From contig JAKTNV010000009.1 in the NCBI GenBank assembly GCA_022747635.1, positions 65,998,177-66,062,176 on the forward strand: a DNA stretch of 64,000 bases, written 5' to 3'. A model generated the notes under the pieces. It saw nothing but the letters and a program-made list of their open reading frames with translations, did not search any database and was not told where the DNA came from. This document shows positions 43,241 to 55,740 of the stretch, one piece after another. The translations under genes and the position numbers were made by a program. The DNA is from Hetaerina americana (lineage: Eukaryota; Arthropoda; Insecta; Odonata; Calopterygidae). The stretch's first letter is position 1. Every line of letters begins with the position of its first letter.

Positions 43241-44423
43241 TATGCCTAGCTAGCATGCAATTTTTCAGCTTACGTATATTTCAACTGAAAGGACTCTTTT
43301 CTTTTCTAATACATATTTTGGGTCTCGCTTATTACTATCAATTGTGACTAATCATTTCCAGCCGTTGTGCTGACGCCTAGATTAGGGCTCAACTACGGAA
43401 AGACCGATTTCAGTGAAGAGAAAGGTGAAGGTGGAGGAAGGGGTACTCTTGAAGGTGGACGAGGTTTATTCTAATAAATATTCTGCGTTTGGGTTTGAGA
43501 GAAAAGTACGAGGGTACCGCGAGTGGTTGCCGTCGGCCTAGAGGCTGTCAATTACGCGGAAGAGAGAGCATCAGCCATCCCTCACTCAAGTGGAGACGAA
43601 AACCATTGTAACGGTTCCGAAGGACTCGTTTCACTGCAAATGTGGTGAGTATGGCCGCGTTGCGGAATAGATGGTAATGCCGTCAGATTGCTATTTCCAA
43701 GAAAAAATCATCAGTTATCCTTTCTCGCATTGATACAAGGAAAAAGATGAAAGAACCCCATCGAGTAAAATACGCCAAAGGTAACTTAGTCACTTGACCG
43801 GATCTTCGAGCGGGGAAGGGGGCATGTGCGTGTGTGCGGCACTAATTGTCATATTACACCGTTCAAGCTTATCAGATGAAAATTTGGGAATCGCTCATGA
43901 AATGCCAAATCACGTACGCTGCGGGTGACTGGAGAGAGGGAATGCGAGGAGCGTGACTATGATTTAGTGGTAGTTGTAATGAAATTGAATGGCATGAAGA
44001 TACGTAGAGACTGTTGGAGTGAAAACACAATCATAGGGTTTATGGATGAAAACTGAGTTAGGGAATCATAGTGTGGAGGGGATGCCGGATTGCGAATTAC
44101 GAAATTTGTGTAATTCAAAGGAAAACCGATTTAACCAAATTCAAAGAAAATTAGAAAATATTTGGTGAATTGATATTTGAATTGTGCGTAGGGGAAATAA
44201 AGCAGTTTAATGGAAAAATTGAAGAAATATTCACCGTAATATGTATATACACGCTAAGAGTAATTTTGCAAAAAATAATTGTCAAAAGGATAGAGAAATT
44301 ATGGAAAAGAATTTCCAAATCTAGGATATTTGATGGCAATGAGAGATGAAGGGATAAGAGCCAGAAATGGATACAAGAGCAGTCCCTGCAGCAGATTAGA
44401 AAAATAGGGAGCAGAGTAGGAGT
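43241..44423. other. No gene recognised
   Basis: Mixed composition. Nothing recognised. Confidence 0.4.
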
Positions 44424-44588
44424 AGATATATTTATTTATCGACTTTATCGGGGTGAGATTGAGACATATTTAATTAAAGACAATTACGAACACCCAAGCC
44501 GTGGGTGGAGGAAAACTCACCTAGGCGGGAATCGAACCCGCGACCTCTGTGTTAGCAGGCGAGGACGTTACCCCGCCGCCGAAGAGGC
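44424..44588 (-). repeat. tRNA-derived SINE (SINE-C)
   Basis: Minus-strand head: GGCCTCTTCGGCGGCGGGGT with an A-box-like region, then GAGGTCGCGGGTTCGATTCC, a perfect B box and T arm (CGGG/CCCG). The body is GAGTTTTCCTCCACCCACGG then GGGTGTTCGTAATTGTC, and the tail is GATAAATAAATATATC. The extra bases in the anticodon arm and the tail argue for a SINE rather than a tRNA gene. Confidence 0.7.
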
Positions 44589-44599
44589 CAGAAACTCTA

Positions 44600-44930
44600 T
44601 CCAGCGTCACTAAAGATTGACGAGAGATGCATGGAGGGAACAAGCGCTTATAAAGAAGTGTTGCGGGAAGGTGGTGAAGAAAGTTTGTTGAAGAGTCTTG
44701 AAGTAGAAGAGACGCACTTACGTCCAGGGCATGCTCTGAAAAACATCAGCATCCCGAAGGCAATGATGAATGAAGAGTGGATGGGGAGAGCTACAAATGG
44801 AACGCGAGTAATGACTTAGCCCAAGAAGATAATGAAAGGCATAAATGTAAGAAATTAGAAGTAATGATCAGACTAGTTAAAATGAGTACGGAGTCAAGAG
44901 TTGAAGCAGAACAATCTTCGAAATGACAGT
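44600..44930. other. Unassigned open frame
   Basis: A 62-codon plus-strand frame (MEGTSAYKEVLREGGEESLL) has normal composition but no recognised relatives. It is probably a chance frame or LINE debris. Confidence 0.25.
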
Positions 44931-44933
44931 ATA

Positions 44934-45858
44934 CGAGACAGTGTGTTCAGAAAATAACGGGAATTTGAAAATTTAGCGGGTTTGAAGAGTCCGATTATCG
45001 AAATGTTTTTATTATGTTGGCATACATGCCCTTAAATTATGATAAAATTTTCAGCTGTATTCATTGTTTACTTTTTCTGTGGCAGCCGCTCTGAGGTTAG
45101 ACGTGTTTGCATGAGCTTGGCGAATTTCGTTTTTTAAAAAAAAATGGATCAAAGAATTTGTATCAAGCCAAAGTTTCGACGTCATATCCGTAAAGCCATG
45201 TTTCGTCACCTGTTTTAACCTATTTCAGTGATTCTGCATCGTCTTTGACTTCATTTTAATGACTCCATTGAGCAACTTCCATTCGCCGCTGTTTTTGTTC
45301 AAAATTCATCAATTTTGGAACAAATTTTGCTGTAACGCGTTTCATACTCAAAAATATTCGAAAATATTTCATGGCATGAGCCAATCGAAATTCCAAAATC
45401 ATCAGCGACTTCTCTGATTGTGATTCGGCGATCATTCATAACAATGTCTTTAACATTTTCTACGTTTTCATCGGTTGTTGACGTTCGTCATCTTCAACGT
45501 CCCCACGGCCATCTTGGAAACACTTATACCACTCGTTAACTCTTGTTTTACTCATGGCACACTCAGCATAGGCCTTTGTTAACATTTCACACACTCTGCT
45601 ACACTTTATTTAATTTTTTACACAAAATTTGATACAAATTCTTTGTTCCATTTTTTTAAACAAACGGAAATCCCCGAGATAATAAAAACACGCCTGACTT
45701 TAGAGCGGCTGCCACAGAAAAAGTAAACGATGAATACAGCTGAAAATTTTATCATACTCCTGGGGCATGTATACTAACATAATAAAGAAAACTTTGACCG
45801 TCTGATTCTCCAAACCTGCGAAATTTATAAAGTCCCGTTATTTTCTGAACACACCTCG
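44934..45858 (-). mobile_element. Mariner-C with duplicated 5' end
   Basis: TA borders both sides (44932-44933, 45859-45860). The inverted repeats start CGAG(A/G) and run through GTGTGTTCAGAAAATAACGG. They remain similar for about 230 bp, past the transposase start: the left end even contains AATGGATCAAAGAATTTGTA, a mirror of the coding start on the right. Normal mariner TIRs are about 30 bp, so the left end is a second, inverted copy of the 5' end that has replaced the original 3' end. The unit is about 925 bp. Confidence 0.85.
45165..45651 (-). pseudogene. Mariner transposase N-terminal part, frameshifted
   Basis: The start at 45651 (minus) reads MEQRICIKFCVKN, then CEMLTKAYAECAMSKTRVNE, WYKCFQDGRGDVEDDER, a frameshift, VKDIVMNDRRITIREVADDF, GISIGSCHEI, KICSKIDEF and, in another frame, TGDETWLYGYDVETLA. 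The last includes the first catalytic aspartate (GDE) of the DD34D domain. Everything after is missing. Several frameshifts and stops show an old copy. The sequence is distinct from mariner-A and mariner-B. Confidence 0.85.
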
Positions 45859-45860
45859 TA

Positions 45861-46340
45861 AATTTTAATACTCAGGGAGAATGAGTAATATCATCATGTA
45901 TCGAATTCAGCAAAATAATTTTCTTGTAAAAACAACAAACTCAAAACGAGAATATATATGTCAGGGTAACTATTTGGTGTGTTTTTGAGTCGTCAGATAT
46001 CTAGGGTTGAGAAATATCCGCTATTGGTACGGCTATTCACGTAGAACTTCGGCCACCTCGGTTGGTGGGTACAAAACTAGGGGAGTCCGCACCTCTGTAG
46101 TATTTCCCATGCTGTCTCAATCGCTCAAAATGTTATTATTACATGTTCACAGTCGTTTACCATTCGATCCAACAAACAAGTTTCCGAAATTTACGGCCGA
46201 TTCTCTGCGGAGGCAGGAAGAGAAAGAGGGTGTCTTGTCCTGGGGAGGCAGAGGGAGAATCGATGGAGTATCCGATCACGGCTCGCAAAGTAATAATAAC
46301 AAGGTTTATAAAAAGTAAAATCTCTCGAAATCGGTCCATA
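45861..46340. other. No gene recognised
   Basis: Spacer. Nothing recognised. Confidence 0.4.
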
Positions 46341-46720
46341 GCTCCCCAAACACATACCCCACTCCCGCTTGTCGTCCTTCCACCTCCCTCCCGCCTCTCC
46401 CGGCCCCCTCCCCTTCCGCACAACCCTTCTCCTTCATCCCCCGCTAACCCTCCCGCATCCCCTCTCCCCACTTCCACCCCAATCATTCCTGTTGGCGTCG
46501 TCAGCATTTCCAACGCGCTGAGCATGCGCTATTGAGGTGGCTATGAAGGAGAAGGGGGGCTGGGCTGAGGAGTGGGGGGTGGGCGGTGGATGGATAAGGT
46601 TTGGGGTGAATCGGGGGGAGAGAGAAAGGAATGGGATGGGAGGGCAGTGTGGGTGGGTGGAAATGGAGATGAGGTGGGGTAAGGGAGAAGGACTGACTGC
46701 CGGATGAATTGACTGGCTGA
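46341..46720. other. GC-rich island with C-rich then G-rich halves
   Basis: 46355-46490 is C/T rich and 46530-46690 is G/A rich on the same strand, separated by GGCGTCGTCAGCATTTCCAA. The halves are roughly complementary in composition, not in sequence. Confidence 0.4.
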
Positions 46721-48095
46721 TTGATCGACTGTTTATTTTCGCCTGTCTCTCAGGATATTTCGGAACTTGTATTGCAGCCAGACGAACGTTTCAATCACTT
46801 GATTACACGGTTAGGAAGGAAGGATTTGGAGTGGGGAAGGGCATGTAAGACCAGTTGAGGCATAAGTGAAAACTAAGGCGCTTCCAATTTCATTATCTCG
46901 ATTTTTAGGGTTATTTAAACACGAATATTTCTAACTCGGTCCTCAGTCACGTGCACCTGGCTCATATTTTATGATCGAAATCCAACCATTTCAACCATTC
47001 GAGCGACAAAGAGTCCCTCCGAGTACGTCGTATTTTACGCTTCCATCTATATACGGGAAGGGGTTTGAATGATTCTAATCATGCGTGAAGCCACGTCGAA
47101 ATTAACGAAGTTTCTGCTTGATGCGACTAAAAATAGTCATGAGCTCATTATACCTATGTTTCATGAAAGGGAATGGTTGTGGTAATCTCGAAGAATATAA
47201 GAAATAGGGCATGTGATTTGAAACTGGCCAACAAAAACATCGCTGAGGTATACCATTTACGATTTTAGCGAAGGAGTTGCCAAAATTCACAAGAATCAAG
47301 AGTTATTATGCTTGTTGAAGTGATTTTACTTTAAAATATCGGAATTTAGTCAATAATAATTTAAAAATTGAATAAAAATACTGAAATAATATCACTTTAA
47401 CCTTCTAATTCCAAAGCTGAGAGGGCACGATGTCACGAGTTACGTAAAATGTAATTGCACTTCCCGAAAACGGAATAAGTGCAAATATTTTCAGCAATCA
47501 AATTCATGAAAACAATAAAATTGGAGAATAGAAATACCATAAATAGAAATAAATAACATTGAAAATAGAAATACCATAAATAGAAATAAATAAAATTTGG
47601 AAATATAAATTGGAGAATATGTTGATTTTTATGTAGCAGTTTCGAAAATCATTTGGAATGTAGATTAAAAATTACATTTATGTCACGACGTAGATAATTT
47701 CATCCATCGATTCGTCCTAATTATAGGTAGTTATCAAAATTATGATTATGGTTTCGTAAATTTACGGCATTAAGATATAATATAAACTTGAGCATTAATT
47801 ATTTATCTCACTATATAGCTAATCATGAAGAAGTGTTGCTGAAAAGCTGGAAAATCAACCGTTGGTGCAGTATTTGGTCTGTAATTAGGTTCCCGAGTCA
47901 TTTTTCTAATTTGTTCTGACGAGTAATAATGGGAAAGTTAGATTGGTGTTTGTAAAAATTAAACGCCAAATTATTACAAAAAATGGGATATGTAGGAAGA
48001 AAAGTATTATTCGGTGGCTTTATTATTTTCATGTAGGGCTTCAGGGCATAACGTGACAATCCCTTCGCAACCGTCGACACCAGATCGAGAGTTGC
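46721..48095. other. No gene recognised; 37-bp tandem duplication at 47527-47603
   Basis: GAAATACCATAAATAGAAAT begins at 47531 and again at 47568. The rest is AT-rich and featureless. Confidence 0.5.
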
Positions 48096-48800
48096 TTGCG
48101 CACTGAAGAGTGCTGCCTCTTTCTTTCTCTCTCTCGATTTATCGCCTCGAGCGCCATCCGGTTGGCCCACATAGCGGCGAAACCGGTCACGTGGCATGGA
48201 GTGTGGCTGGATAGTGGCGAGAAGCAGCCTTATCACTTAAATAAAGTGGTCATATCAACTCGATCGCCACTTCCTCGCTCTCCGCACCAACGACCCCCCC
48301 CCCTCCCCCCCCCCCCACATCCCTTCCCTTAATCTCGCCAGAACCCCAATCCACCGATACACAACCCCCCCGCGTCAGCGAATTAATACTTAGGGCTGAG
48401 GGGGAAGGTGGAATATTAAAAAAAATAAAGTAAAAAAAAATGTGGGTGAATACGAAACCTCTCTTGTTGGAGGAGGGTGGTTGGTCGCGGTGCACGGTGG
48501 TGCCCTCCTTCCCATCACAGCAGTACTTTCCCTTTCGCTCTCATTTCCCCGTCGCCCGCCCTCCGCGCTTAAGAGCGAGGTGGCCCGCGGGGGCGGAATG
48601 AGGGCGGGGCGCGGAGGGGGGCGGAGAGGGTGGGCAGGGGGCGATACTGAAGCCCCTCGGGAAGGACTCCTCTAGTTTGCCTCTCTCCCGCACGAGTGGG
48701 GGCGGGACTGAGGGAAAGGGGAAGGAAGAGGGAGTGTTGGGGAAATGGGAGGCATTTTCGGGACGGGTTCGAGGGGAGGGGACCGGTGGTGTGGCGCAGG
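48096..48800. other. GC-rich island
   Basis: C-rich tract at 48290-48330 (C runs up to 12) and a G-rich, CpG-containing tract at 48540-48800. No coding domain. Confidence 0.4.
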
Positions 48801-50140
48801 GGTACGAAGCCCAGAAATGGGACGATCGGAGGGGTAGAGACGATTCGTTGGAAGGAATATCGATGCTCATACCTGTATCAATTCGATTTTTTAAAAGCAC
48901 GCCCTGATCTGTGAAAATAATGCCGATTCCATTTGTCGCATAAAATATATTTACCGTAACCCATACAAAATAACATTTGAATCTCGTTCAGCGCTCATTT
49001 AGGTTTTTATATTAGACCATAAACAATCTCGAACGCCACCGCAGACATTTTTATAACTCTTAGAATGCTTAGTCTCTAAAGGATTTATTTCTTTATATTT
49101 TGCTTCTCTTCCCCGGTTGTATTTGTTTAAGACAGATTCATCCACAGAGCTGAAATACTCTTGTCTAATTTCAGGCTAAGAAAATTATTACTTTGAATCT
49201 GTAAATTCGCCTTAATATTGAAAACAGTATTAAATGACGGGTTGGGCCAAAGGTTGATTTTGGTATCCGAATTTTCCGCTAGCAATTAAACCTATCCGAT
49301 ATACAGTGACATAATATTTAAGGCGAAGCATTATTTATGTGGATATATATGCAATTTCATTAAACATAGACACAGATTGATATCGAAATATGGCAGATTT
49401 AACTCCGGTATAACATAGAAAAATGGAAATAAAAGGAAAAAAAATCAGATATGTATTTAAATTTAATAAAAAATGTATGCAACAAAAAAGGAAAGTTTAC
49501 ATGGATTGATATATTTCAGTCTCAGTGTCTATTGCTACTATAAGGAGATTATTTTTCTGAGTTGAGTACATAAACTCATGAATCCTTCTTTATAGTCATT
49601 TCTGAAACATTTTTCAATAATTCCCTCATCTCATAATTATAATGATTATACAATATAGGACGGTACCTTTGCAGAGGTATAAAATAGGAATCCAGGGACA
49701 GGAGTACTTGGGTCTTTGAAACATAGTGTGTTTTTTCAATTTTATTTGAGAAATTTCGTTGATGAAGCTGAAGGAAAGAGACAGGGGTAACACGTCGTCG
49801 CACGCTCTATTCGTTACAGTGACGAATGAGAAATCACAGTAAAATTCAGGCTCGTTTAGCCAGTAAAATAATCCAATACTAGCTTTGGTTGGGTTGGGAG
49901 AAAATGGATTTAAAACCAACGATTTTTCACGAATCAAGAACCAGGTGGCGATATCATTTCCGGGATTAAAATGTGATATTCGTTCGGTGAACTAATTGTT
50001 TGCATCGATACCCCGATGCCGACACTAAAAGTATCGATACTCGGGAACCATCGCTCTTGTGTAGGCCGAATATTTTGGTCCATCGATTGGTATTGGCCAT
50101 ATCTAGGAGAAGGTATGAAATCTTGTAAGCATCAAAGGAT
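48801..50140. other. No gene recognised
   Basis: AT-rich spacer. Nothing recognised. Confidence 0.45.
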
Positions 50141-50680
50141 TAAAAAGACAAAGGGAGAGTGGGGGGAGGAGGAATAGGAATGTGGTGCCTGAATCACGAG
50201 GGCGCGGCGGCGAAGGGTAAGAAGGGAGTGGGGAGGGTGGGGGAAGAGGGAGTTTGAGGGGTTTTGCGGCAGAATCACGCTTGAGAGTCGGTGAGAGAAG
50301 GGAGCAGGGCGGGGGAGAGGAGGGGAGAGAGGGAGAAGGAGAGGGGGGAGGGGGCTGAGGAGTTCATCTCCCGAGGAGAGGCCCTTACTGCAAGGAGAGC
50401 GGGCGGCGCACAAGGGGGTAGGGTGTGTGAGAGTGGCGGTGTGGGGGGTAGAGGGGGATGGAAGGGGTGAGAAGGAGAATGAGGGAGGGTGCACAGGTCT
50501 CCCCACTCCCTTCCCTACCGCCCCCCTCCATCACCTTGCTCTTTTCATTTCACCGATGAGTGAATCTTCAAAAACGCTCCATCTCTCTCTCCACGGGAAC
50601 GACTCACTCGGTTTGAGCAGCGACGACTTGACCGGATCGCGGGGGTGGGGAGATGCATCAAGTATTTAGCCTAATTCTCA
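50141..50680. other. GC-rich, purine-rich island
   Basis: The G/A tract at 50155-50490 has many GGGG runs and a short pyrimidine ending (50500-50535). No coding domain. Confidence 0.4.
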
Positions 50681-52890
50681 TCGGAGTACTTAAGTCTACG
50701 GGGGCGCGGGATTAGAGGAAAGGCTTATTTCTCACCTTCCAATCCACTTAAGGGCTCTCTGCCTTAATAAATTAAATGTAGTCCCACACTTCTCAAATTA
50801 AATGGAGTGACTTTCATGCGTCCTTATGATCGCCAGTGTGTTGAATGGGATATGGATAATGCGATTCAATAAATCGTATTATTGACACGTACGTATAGAT
50901 TCGTCTTGATCGCCTTATTGTTATCAATACACATAAAAGGTTTGAGGTATCGAATATTTTACTCTAATACCCTTTTATCTTGTTTTCTCCTTCCGAATTT
51001 GTCGTTTACTTTCTTTGATGGTAAATTGTCGGTCGAATATTTCTACCTATCATTGCTGTATTCGAGTGGGAATTTCAGCTTCAATTCCAACTGCTTTAGC
51101 ATCGCTTCTCCCTTTCAGTTTTCACCATATAGGACACTCGCTGCTCTATGTTTGTCATTAATTGCGTTCGTAAATCAGCATACTTTTTCCAATGATAACA
51201 TCAATCTTTTGGGGCCGAACTTTTATCTCACACGTTGGATGGCGCAATGAGTTGAATCATTTGAGAATTGCCTAAATTATTCCGTGAATTAGATATATTT
51301 AAAATGAAAAAACTTTGTTTTTTCTCAATTTCAAGTATTCATATTAGCAGTGAAATTAGCAATATGTTTGTGATTTTTATTGAAGAACTACAAATATATT
51401 TTCGGTAATATTTCTGGATATTTCCACTCTTCTGTTCATCGCAACACGAAGGGTAATTATTTTGTGGTCATTATTATTTTTATTTTAAGCTGAAGTCGAT
51501 TCCATAATCGTTTCTAACGATGCATTGGTGACAAAAGAAGTTTTATAGTATGTTCCGTAAATGTATTTAACTTCTAATGTAATTTAGAATTTGAATTAAT
51601 ATTACCATTGAAACGAATAACTCAACCGCAACAAGTTTAGTAAAACACGGCATTAAAAGAAATATTTGGCCGTCTGTGAACCGAGATCAGTCGGCCATTG
51701 TCCGCAGGCGACAGAGTGCGGCTTATTAACGATTTCCAACGATCCTTCACAAGTGTGTATATTTTCGACTTTTTAAGAACTCCAAAGTATTTTATTTCAT
51801 CCTATTTTCCATCGCTCTCTTTCACTCTAGTCGCTTTCATTTAAATCCCTTTTTGTCATCACCAATCTTAGGCTATCCAAATAATTAATTATTTTATATC
51901 TTTCTCTTTTCCTTATTTGTGGAGGGATTCATTAAAATGTCATTATCAGTTTGGCATACATGTCATATTATAATGGCGTCACTTCACTTCACTATTATGG
52001 CCTCGATTGTACTAGTTCCGGTATTCATTGTGTCTTTCATATTTTCTATTCAACCTCTTTTCCGTTATTTAGGCCCATGATCCCTTCGCCAATACTTAAG
52101 CTCCATCAATTACAGCCATTTGTTCGTTGTTTTGCTATGTCCCACTCTTCAGAACCGTATGTTTCTAATGTATTAACTATTTAATTAGATATTGAAAATT
52201 TATTAGGCTCTAGATTCTTCGGAAATAACTAGATATTATGTTCAAAAAATCCTTCACCGCGATCTACGATGAAAAAATAATCTTTTTTCATGCCTTGGCA
52301 GTTGATGTAATTGAGACTTAAATTATAAATGATATTTCGGGTATGGAAGACACAATGGTTGATAGTGCAGGAAGAGGCAACCTGGTAAAATTGGAGTTGA
52401 TGTTAGCCTCATCAGTATGACGCATAAAAATCAAGTTTAGAAACGAATAGACGGTGTGCTTCGATTACATTGTTATAATTCAAGTAAGGGAATATATTTT
52501 GAGAAGTAAGCATCCTACAGAGAAGCAAATCGTCAAACAACCATATTAGTGTACTGCAAGCGTACAGTTTTAGTAGTTTGGTACACAACACACAGTGTAT
52601 TTAAATTTATTTTTAGATTTTCATATAAAAAAGGTTTTTTGGTTTCCTTCTAGTTTTCATTTCCAATGAATTAGATCTGCTAACTCCTTAGCATGACAAT
52701 GATACGAAAAATATATACGTAATTGCTTCGTACTATCATAATATATCGAAGTTTCCATCAAAACTGCTTTGTCTGTTTATAAGTTGTGAGATAAAATTAT
52801 AGACCGGATTTCTGACAAATAATTCTCAATAAAATGAATTAATGAGCACAATTTCCAAATTATCGAGCTGGTAACTCAGCATACGTTATT
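50681..52890. other. No gene recognised
   Basis: Two kilobases of AT-rich DNA. No repeat or domain recognised. Confidence 0.45.
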
Positions 52891-52897
52891 TTTTCGG

Positions 52898-53390
52898 TTG
52901 CCTAGCAGCGAGTCACTGCCATCGCATTCGACAAAAACTGGAAATGACACCCAGGATAGCCTTCTCAAATCAGGCATTTATAAACTGAAATGCGAGGATT
53001 GCAACAGCGTTTATGTCGGTCAGACCGGCAGGAATATCAAGTTACGAGTCAAGGAACACGCTAGGTGTCACAAAAATCAGAATAACAACTCTCTCTTCGC
53101 AAAGAATTTACTAGAATTCAACCACAGCAGTGACTTTGTCCCAGAGATATTACACACACTCCCAAAAGGATTAAAAATGGACGCTCTCGAGCAATTAGAG
53201 ATTAGAAGGCACTTGGTGAACCCCAACACGACACTTTGTAATGAGCAATTATTCCCATACCCCTCCCCACTCCTCTCCGAGAAATTAGCCTGGAAATGGT
53301 CAAAACAATCCATCAACGCACCTGCGAGCCCCCACCCCTCTCAAATCCTTCCAACCCTCCCCGCCCCCACTCTGTCCTGGGGGTATATAT
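52898..53390 (+). pseudogene. PLE-1: Penelope-like element GIY-YIG endonuclease
   Basis: The frame contains SGIYKLKCEDCNSVYVGQTG followed by RNIKLRVKEHARCHKNQNNN, SLFAKNLLEFNHSSDF and LEQLEIRRHL. GIY...YVG with the catalytic R after TG, the CxxC pair just behind GIY, and the E near the end identify the GIY-YIG nuclease that follows the reverse transcriptase in endonuclease-bearing Penelope-like elements. It nicks the target for target-primed insertion. The domain is open and uninterrupted. The reverse transcriptase upstream is absent, so this is a 5'-truncated copy, and its C-terminal tail is interrupted near 53390 by a Jockey-like fragment. The PLE 3' end resumes at 53881. Confidence 0.88.
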
Positions 53391-53880
53391 GCTTGCTCTG
53401 TCTGTTTTGCAACCAACATTGACCTACGCAGCCCCTGCGTGGATGGGACTACTCAGTAGATCCCTAATGGACAAATTAAATAGCACAGAAAGGAAGACCC
53501 TGAGGCTGGCTTTTGGGCTCCCCCCCTGGGAAGAAAATGAGAATGTATACCAAAAAACAGGCATAGAAAAACTCTCAGATCTCTTACTAACAAGGTGTAA
53601 AACATACTATGATAAGTTAAAAGAAAACCCAAATAGGGCTATGACATACACAAAAATAAATAAAATAGGCCCCTATGAAAATATAAGAGACCTAATAATG
53701 TCACACTCCAATAATAATACGGAAAATAATTAAATACATATAAAAAGGGCAAAAACAACGATGCTGGTGGTGCTCCAGAAAGAAAAAGGAATTATATACT
53801 GAGACACAGAGCATAAGCCCAACTAGGCGACCTCTGATAAACAAAGCCGCCTAAAAACGGCAAGGCAAGTCGTGTGTGTG
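53385..53880 (+). pseudogene. Jockey-like LINE RT C-terminal fragment nested in PLE-1
   Basis: Switching frame, the sequence reads LQPTLTYAAPAWMGLLSRSL, MDKLNSTERKTLRLAFGLPP and IEKLSDLL. This is the post-palm region typical of Jockey-clade RTs (LTYAxPAW, then KLQxxQNKxLRxxxGxP). A stop at about 53731 and a 3'UTR ending CGTGTGTGTG lead back to PLE sequence. The reading frame is open. It probably inserted into PLE-1, although the target duplication is at most a few bases. Confidence 0.75.
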
Positions 53881-54013
53881 CAAATTTGTACCTGACGATG
53901 CCGCAAGTCGGTGAAACGCGTTGTACCGTATAATAAAATCTGTGGAAAAGTACGAGTCTTTCTTTCTTTTTTAGTAATGGATATTAATTACTTCCACGAA
54001 GTGAAGCCTGAAA
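53881..54013 (+). repeat. PLE-1 3' end with hammerhead-like motif and terminal box
   Basis: Order: hammerhead-like core, CGTATAATAAAAT, CTGTGGAAAAGTACGAGTC, a T-rich spacer, AATTACTTCCACGAAGTGAA and GCCTGAAAC. The same order appears in the foldback elements at 19231 and 37547 (inverted) and partly at 12287, 33605 and 40978. It is the only copy here still attached to PLE coding sequence and so anchors the family. Confidence 0.8.
53892..53925 (+). ncRNA. Hammerhead-like ribozyme motif of PLE-1
   Basis: CTGACGA (53892-53898), T, hairpin GCCG-CAAGT-CGGT, GAAAC (53913-53917), loop GCGTT, GTA (53923-53925). Hammerhead motifs in the pseudo-LTRs of Penelope-like elements are established, which raises confidence. 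The extra T before the hairpin is atypical. Confidence 0.55.
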
Positions 54014-54016
54014 CAA

Positions 54017-55469
54017 TAGAATATATTCCCATTATGTCGTCATTTACAAGCCAATCGCTTGGTGTATGGTAGGGATTGCTTCCACATCAGGAATGTTCTT
54101 TAGGTGATGGGTGATTTTCACGAACAACACTTGGCAACAATGAAGTAGTTAAGCAAAATACTCTTATTAGATGTGATTATGAAAATATATATCAATTCCG
54201 TGGAGAAGAAAACATTCCATTGGGATATCGCCATTCTTTTGGAATATTAAGGGAACAGAAATTTGCATATTTGGAAACTATGGATAAACTAATAATTTTA
54301 AATAAGAAATTAATATTTTCAGATATTCATTTTCCAAAAAACTTTGTCAAAGCAATCGATAAAAATGTCTGAAGAAATCAGAATACCTTATTTCCTTTCC
54401 GATTGCGTAGCCTCATGCATGAAACATCCTCACAGGAGGCTTATGAGTACTTCTCTGTCCAAGTACGTTGGCAAGGCCGACCGAAAAGCTAAAGCGGCCA
54501 GTCATTAAAACGAACGCAGAGTGTGGGTAGGACAAACTCTTCTTGCGCAAATTTTAAATGAGTTTCTCTAACGTAGAGAACTCAAAACGACCAGCCGTTA
54601 AAAAAGTAACATCGTTTTCTCTTTTCTAACTGGAGAGACAAAGGGAATGCATGGAAGTAAAACTCGGAACAAAGGAGGTAAAAAATAATGAATAATATGC
54701 GAGGGGTTTGAGTTTGACTCTGTGCATATTTTATTTTTCAAAGAGGTTAAATCAGAAAGGGAAGGAGGAAGAAGGTGAGAAGCCTCCTTTGGCTTACTCC
54801 TTCACTCTTCTTTGGAGACGGCGATGCGGAGGAAGGGGAAAATATACGGAGAAGAATAATTGATGTTTAAGGCTTGCGGAGGGGCGGTTGAGGAAGGATA
54901 CGTGGAGAGGGATCCGAAAGGGGATTTATGTACTTGTAGGGGGTATTTTCTTTTATTGGGAACATTGAGAGAAAATATCTTTTATTTTCTTCAAGGTATT
55001 AATAGCTAAAAATACACACAAAAACGAATGGCATGTTATTAATATATTTATTGCGTGTTTGGCTATATAAATATGTTTTTATATATTTTTTATGGAGCAA
55101 TATTTTTTGAAGCTTGAGAAAAAATAAAATAGGATTCTTTGGGCCCACTGACTAACCACGGTTGGATTTCTAAGCCTCACGCAGCGAGACAAAGGGTGAC
55201 ACCAACAACAATACCATAATTACTTTTATGAAAAAACCTGTACACGAGGTTTATCAGTTAATTAAATCGGTTCAGAATGCATTTGATTCAAATGGTTTTA
55301 TATGAAGCTGCTGATACTATGGTAAAATCAAGAAGTAGAAATTAAATACATGTAATATTATAAAGCTATTTAAAAAGCTTTCATTAAGCGACTTAAGTGT
55401 ATACAAAGATTACTCAAACTCACTTTGGGGAATAATTTTTGTAGAAACAGAATTTACCGTCAATCGTAC
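54017..55469. other. No gene recognised; possible LINE-A tail trace at 54048-54090
   Basis: CCAATCGCTTGGTGTATGGT then AGGGATTGC is reminiscent of a decayed LINE-A tail. The remainder is AT-rich, with a purine-rich middle (54600-54950). Confidence 0.4.
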
Positions 55470-55740
55470 CTGGTGGTAAACAATTGCCGTGTTTTTCCAT
55501 CGCGTTTCTCAATAATACTTTAATATGAAACCATCACTCAAATACCCCCCTACTGAGGTCAGACGCCTTTGCAGCCAACTCATTGAGGAACAAACACTAC
55601 GTGGACTATCGCTCGCCTGACCTCGACCCTTCGACCAAATGGCATAAGTGACTTACTAGGGAAAACTACCATTTCCCCCGACTGCAATGCTCTAGCGGTG
55701 ATCAGGACGCTAACATCTCTCCACAATGCAATTACTGTAG
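55470..55740. repeat. Unclassified dispersed repeat, copy 2
   Basis: Second copy of the family at 39120-39400, sharing the ATATGAAACC(G/A)TC(C/A)CTCAAA box and the CCCTACTG box. No terminal structure is visible. Confidence 0.45.

Noticed and set aside
48160..48200. Hammerhead-like core (GGCGAAACCGGTCACG)
   Set aside because: GAAAC and a possible AC/GT mini-stem are present, but no CTGANGA or hairpin lies upstream.
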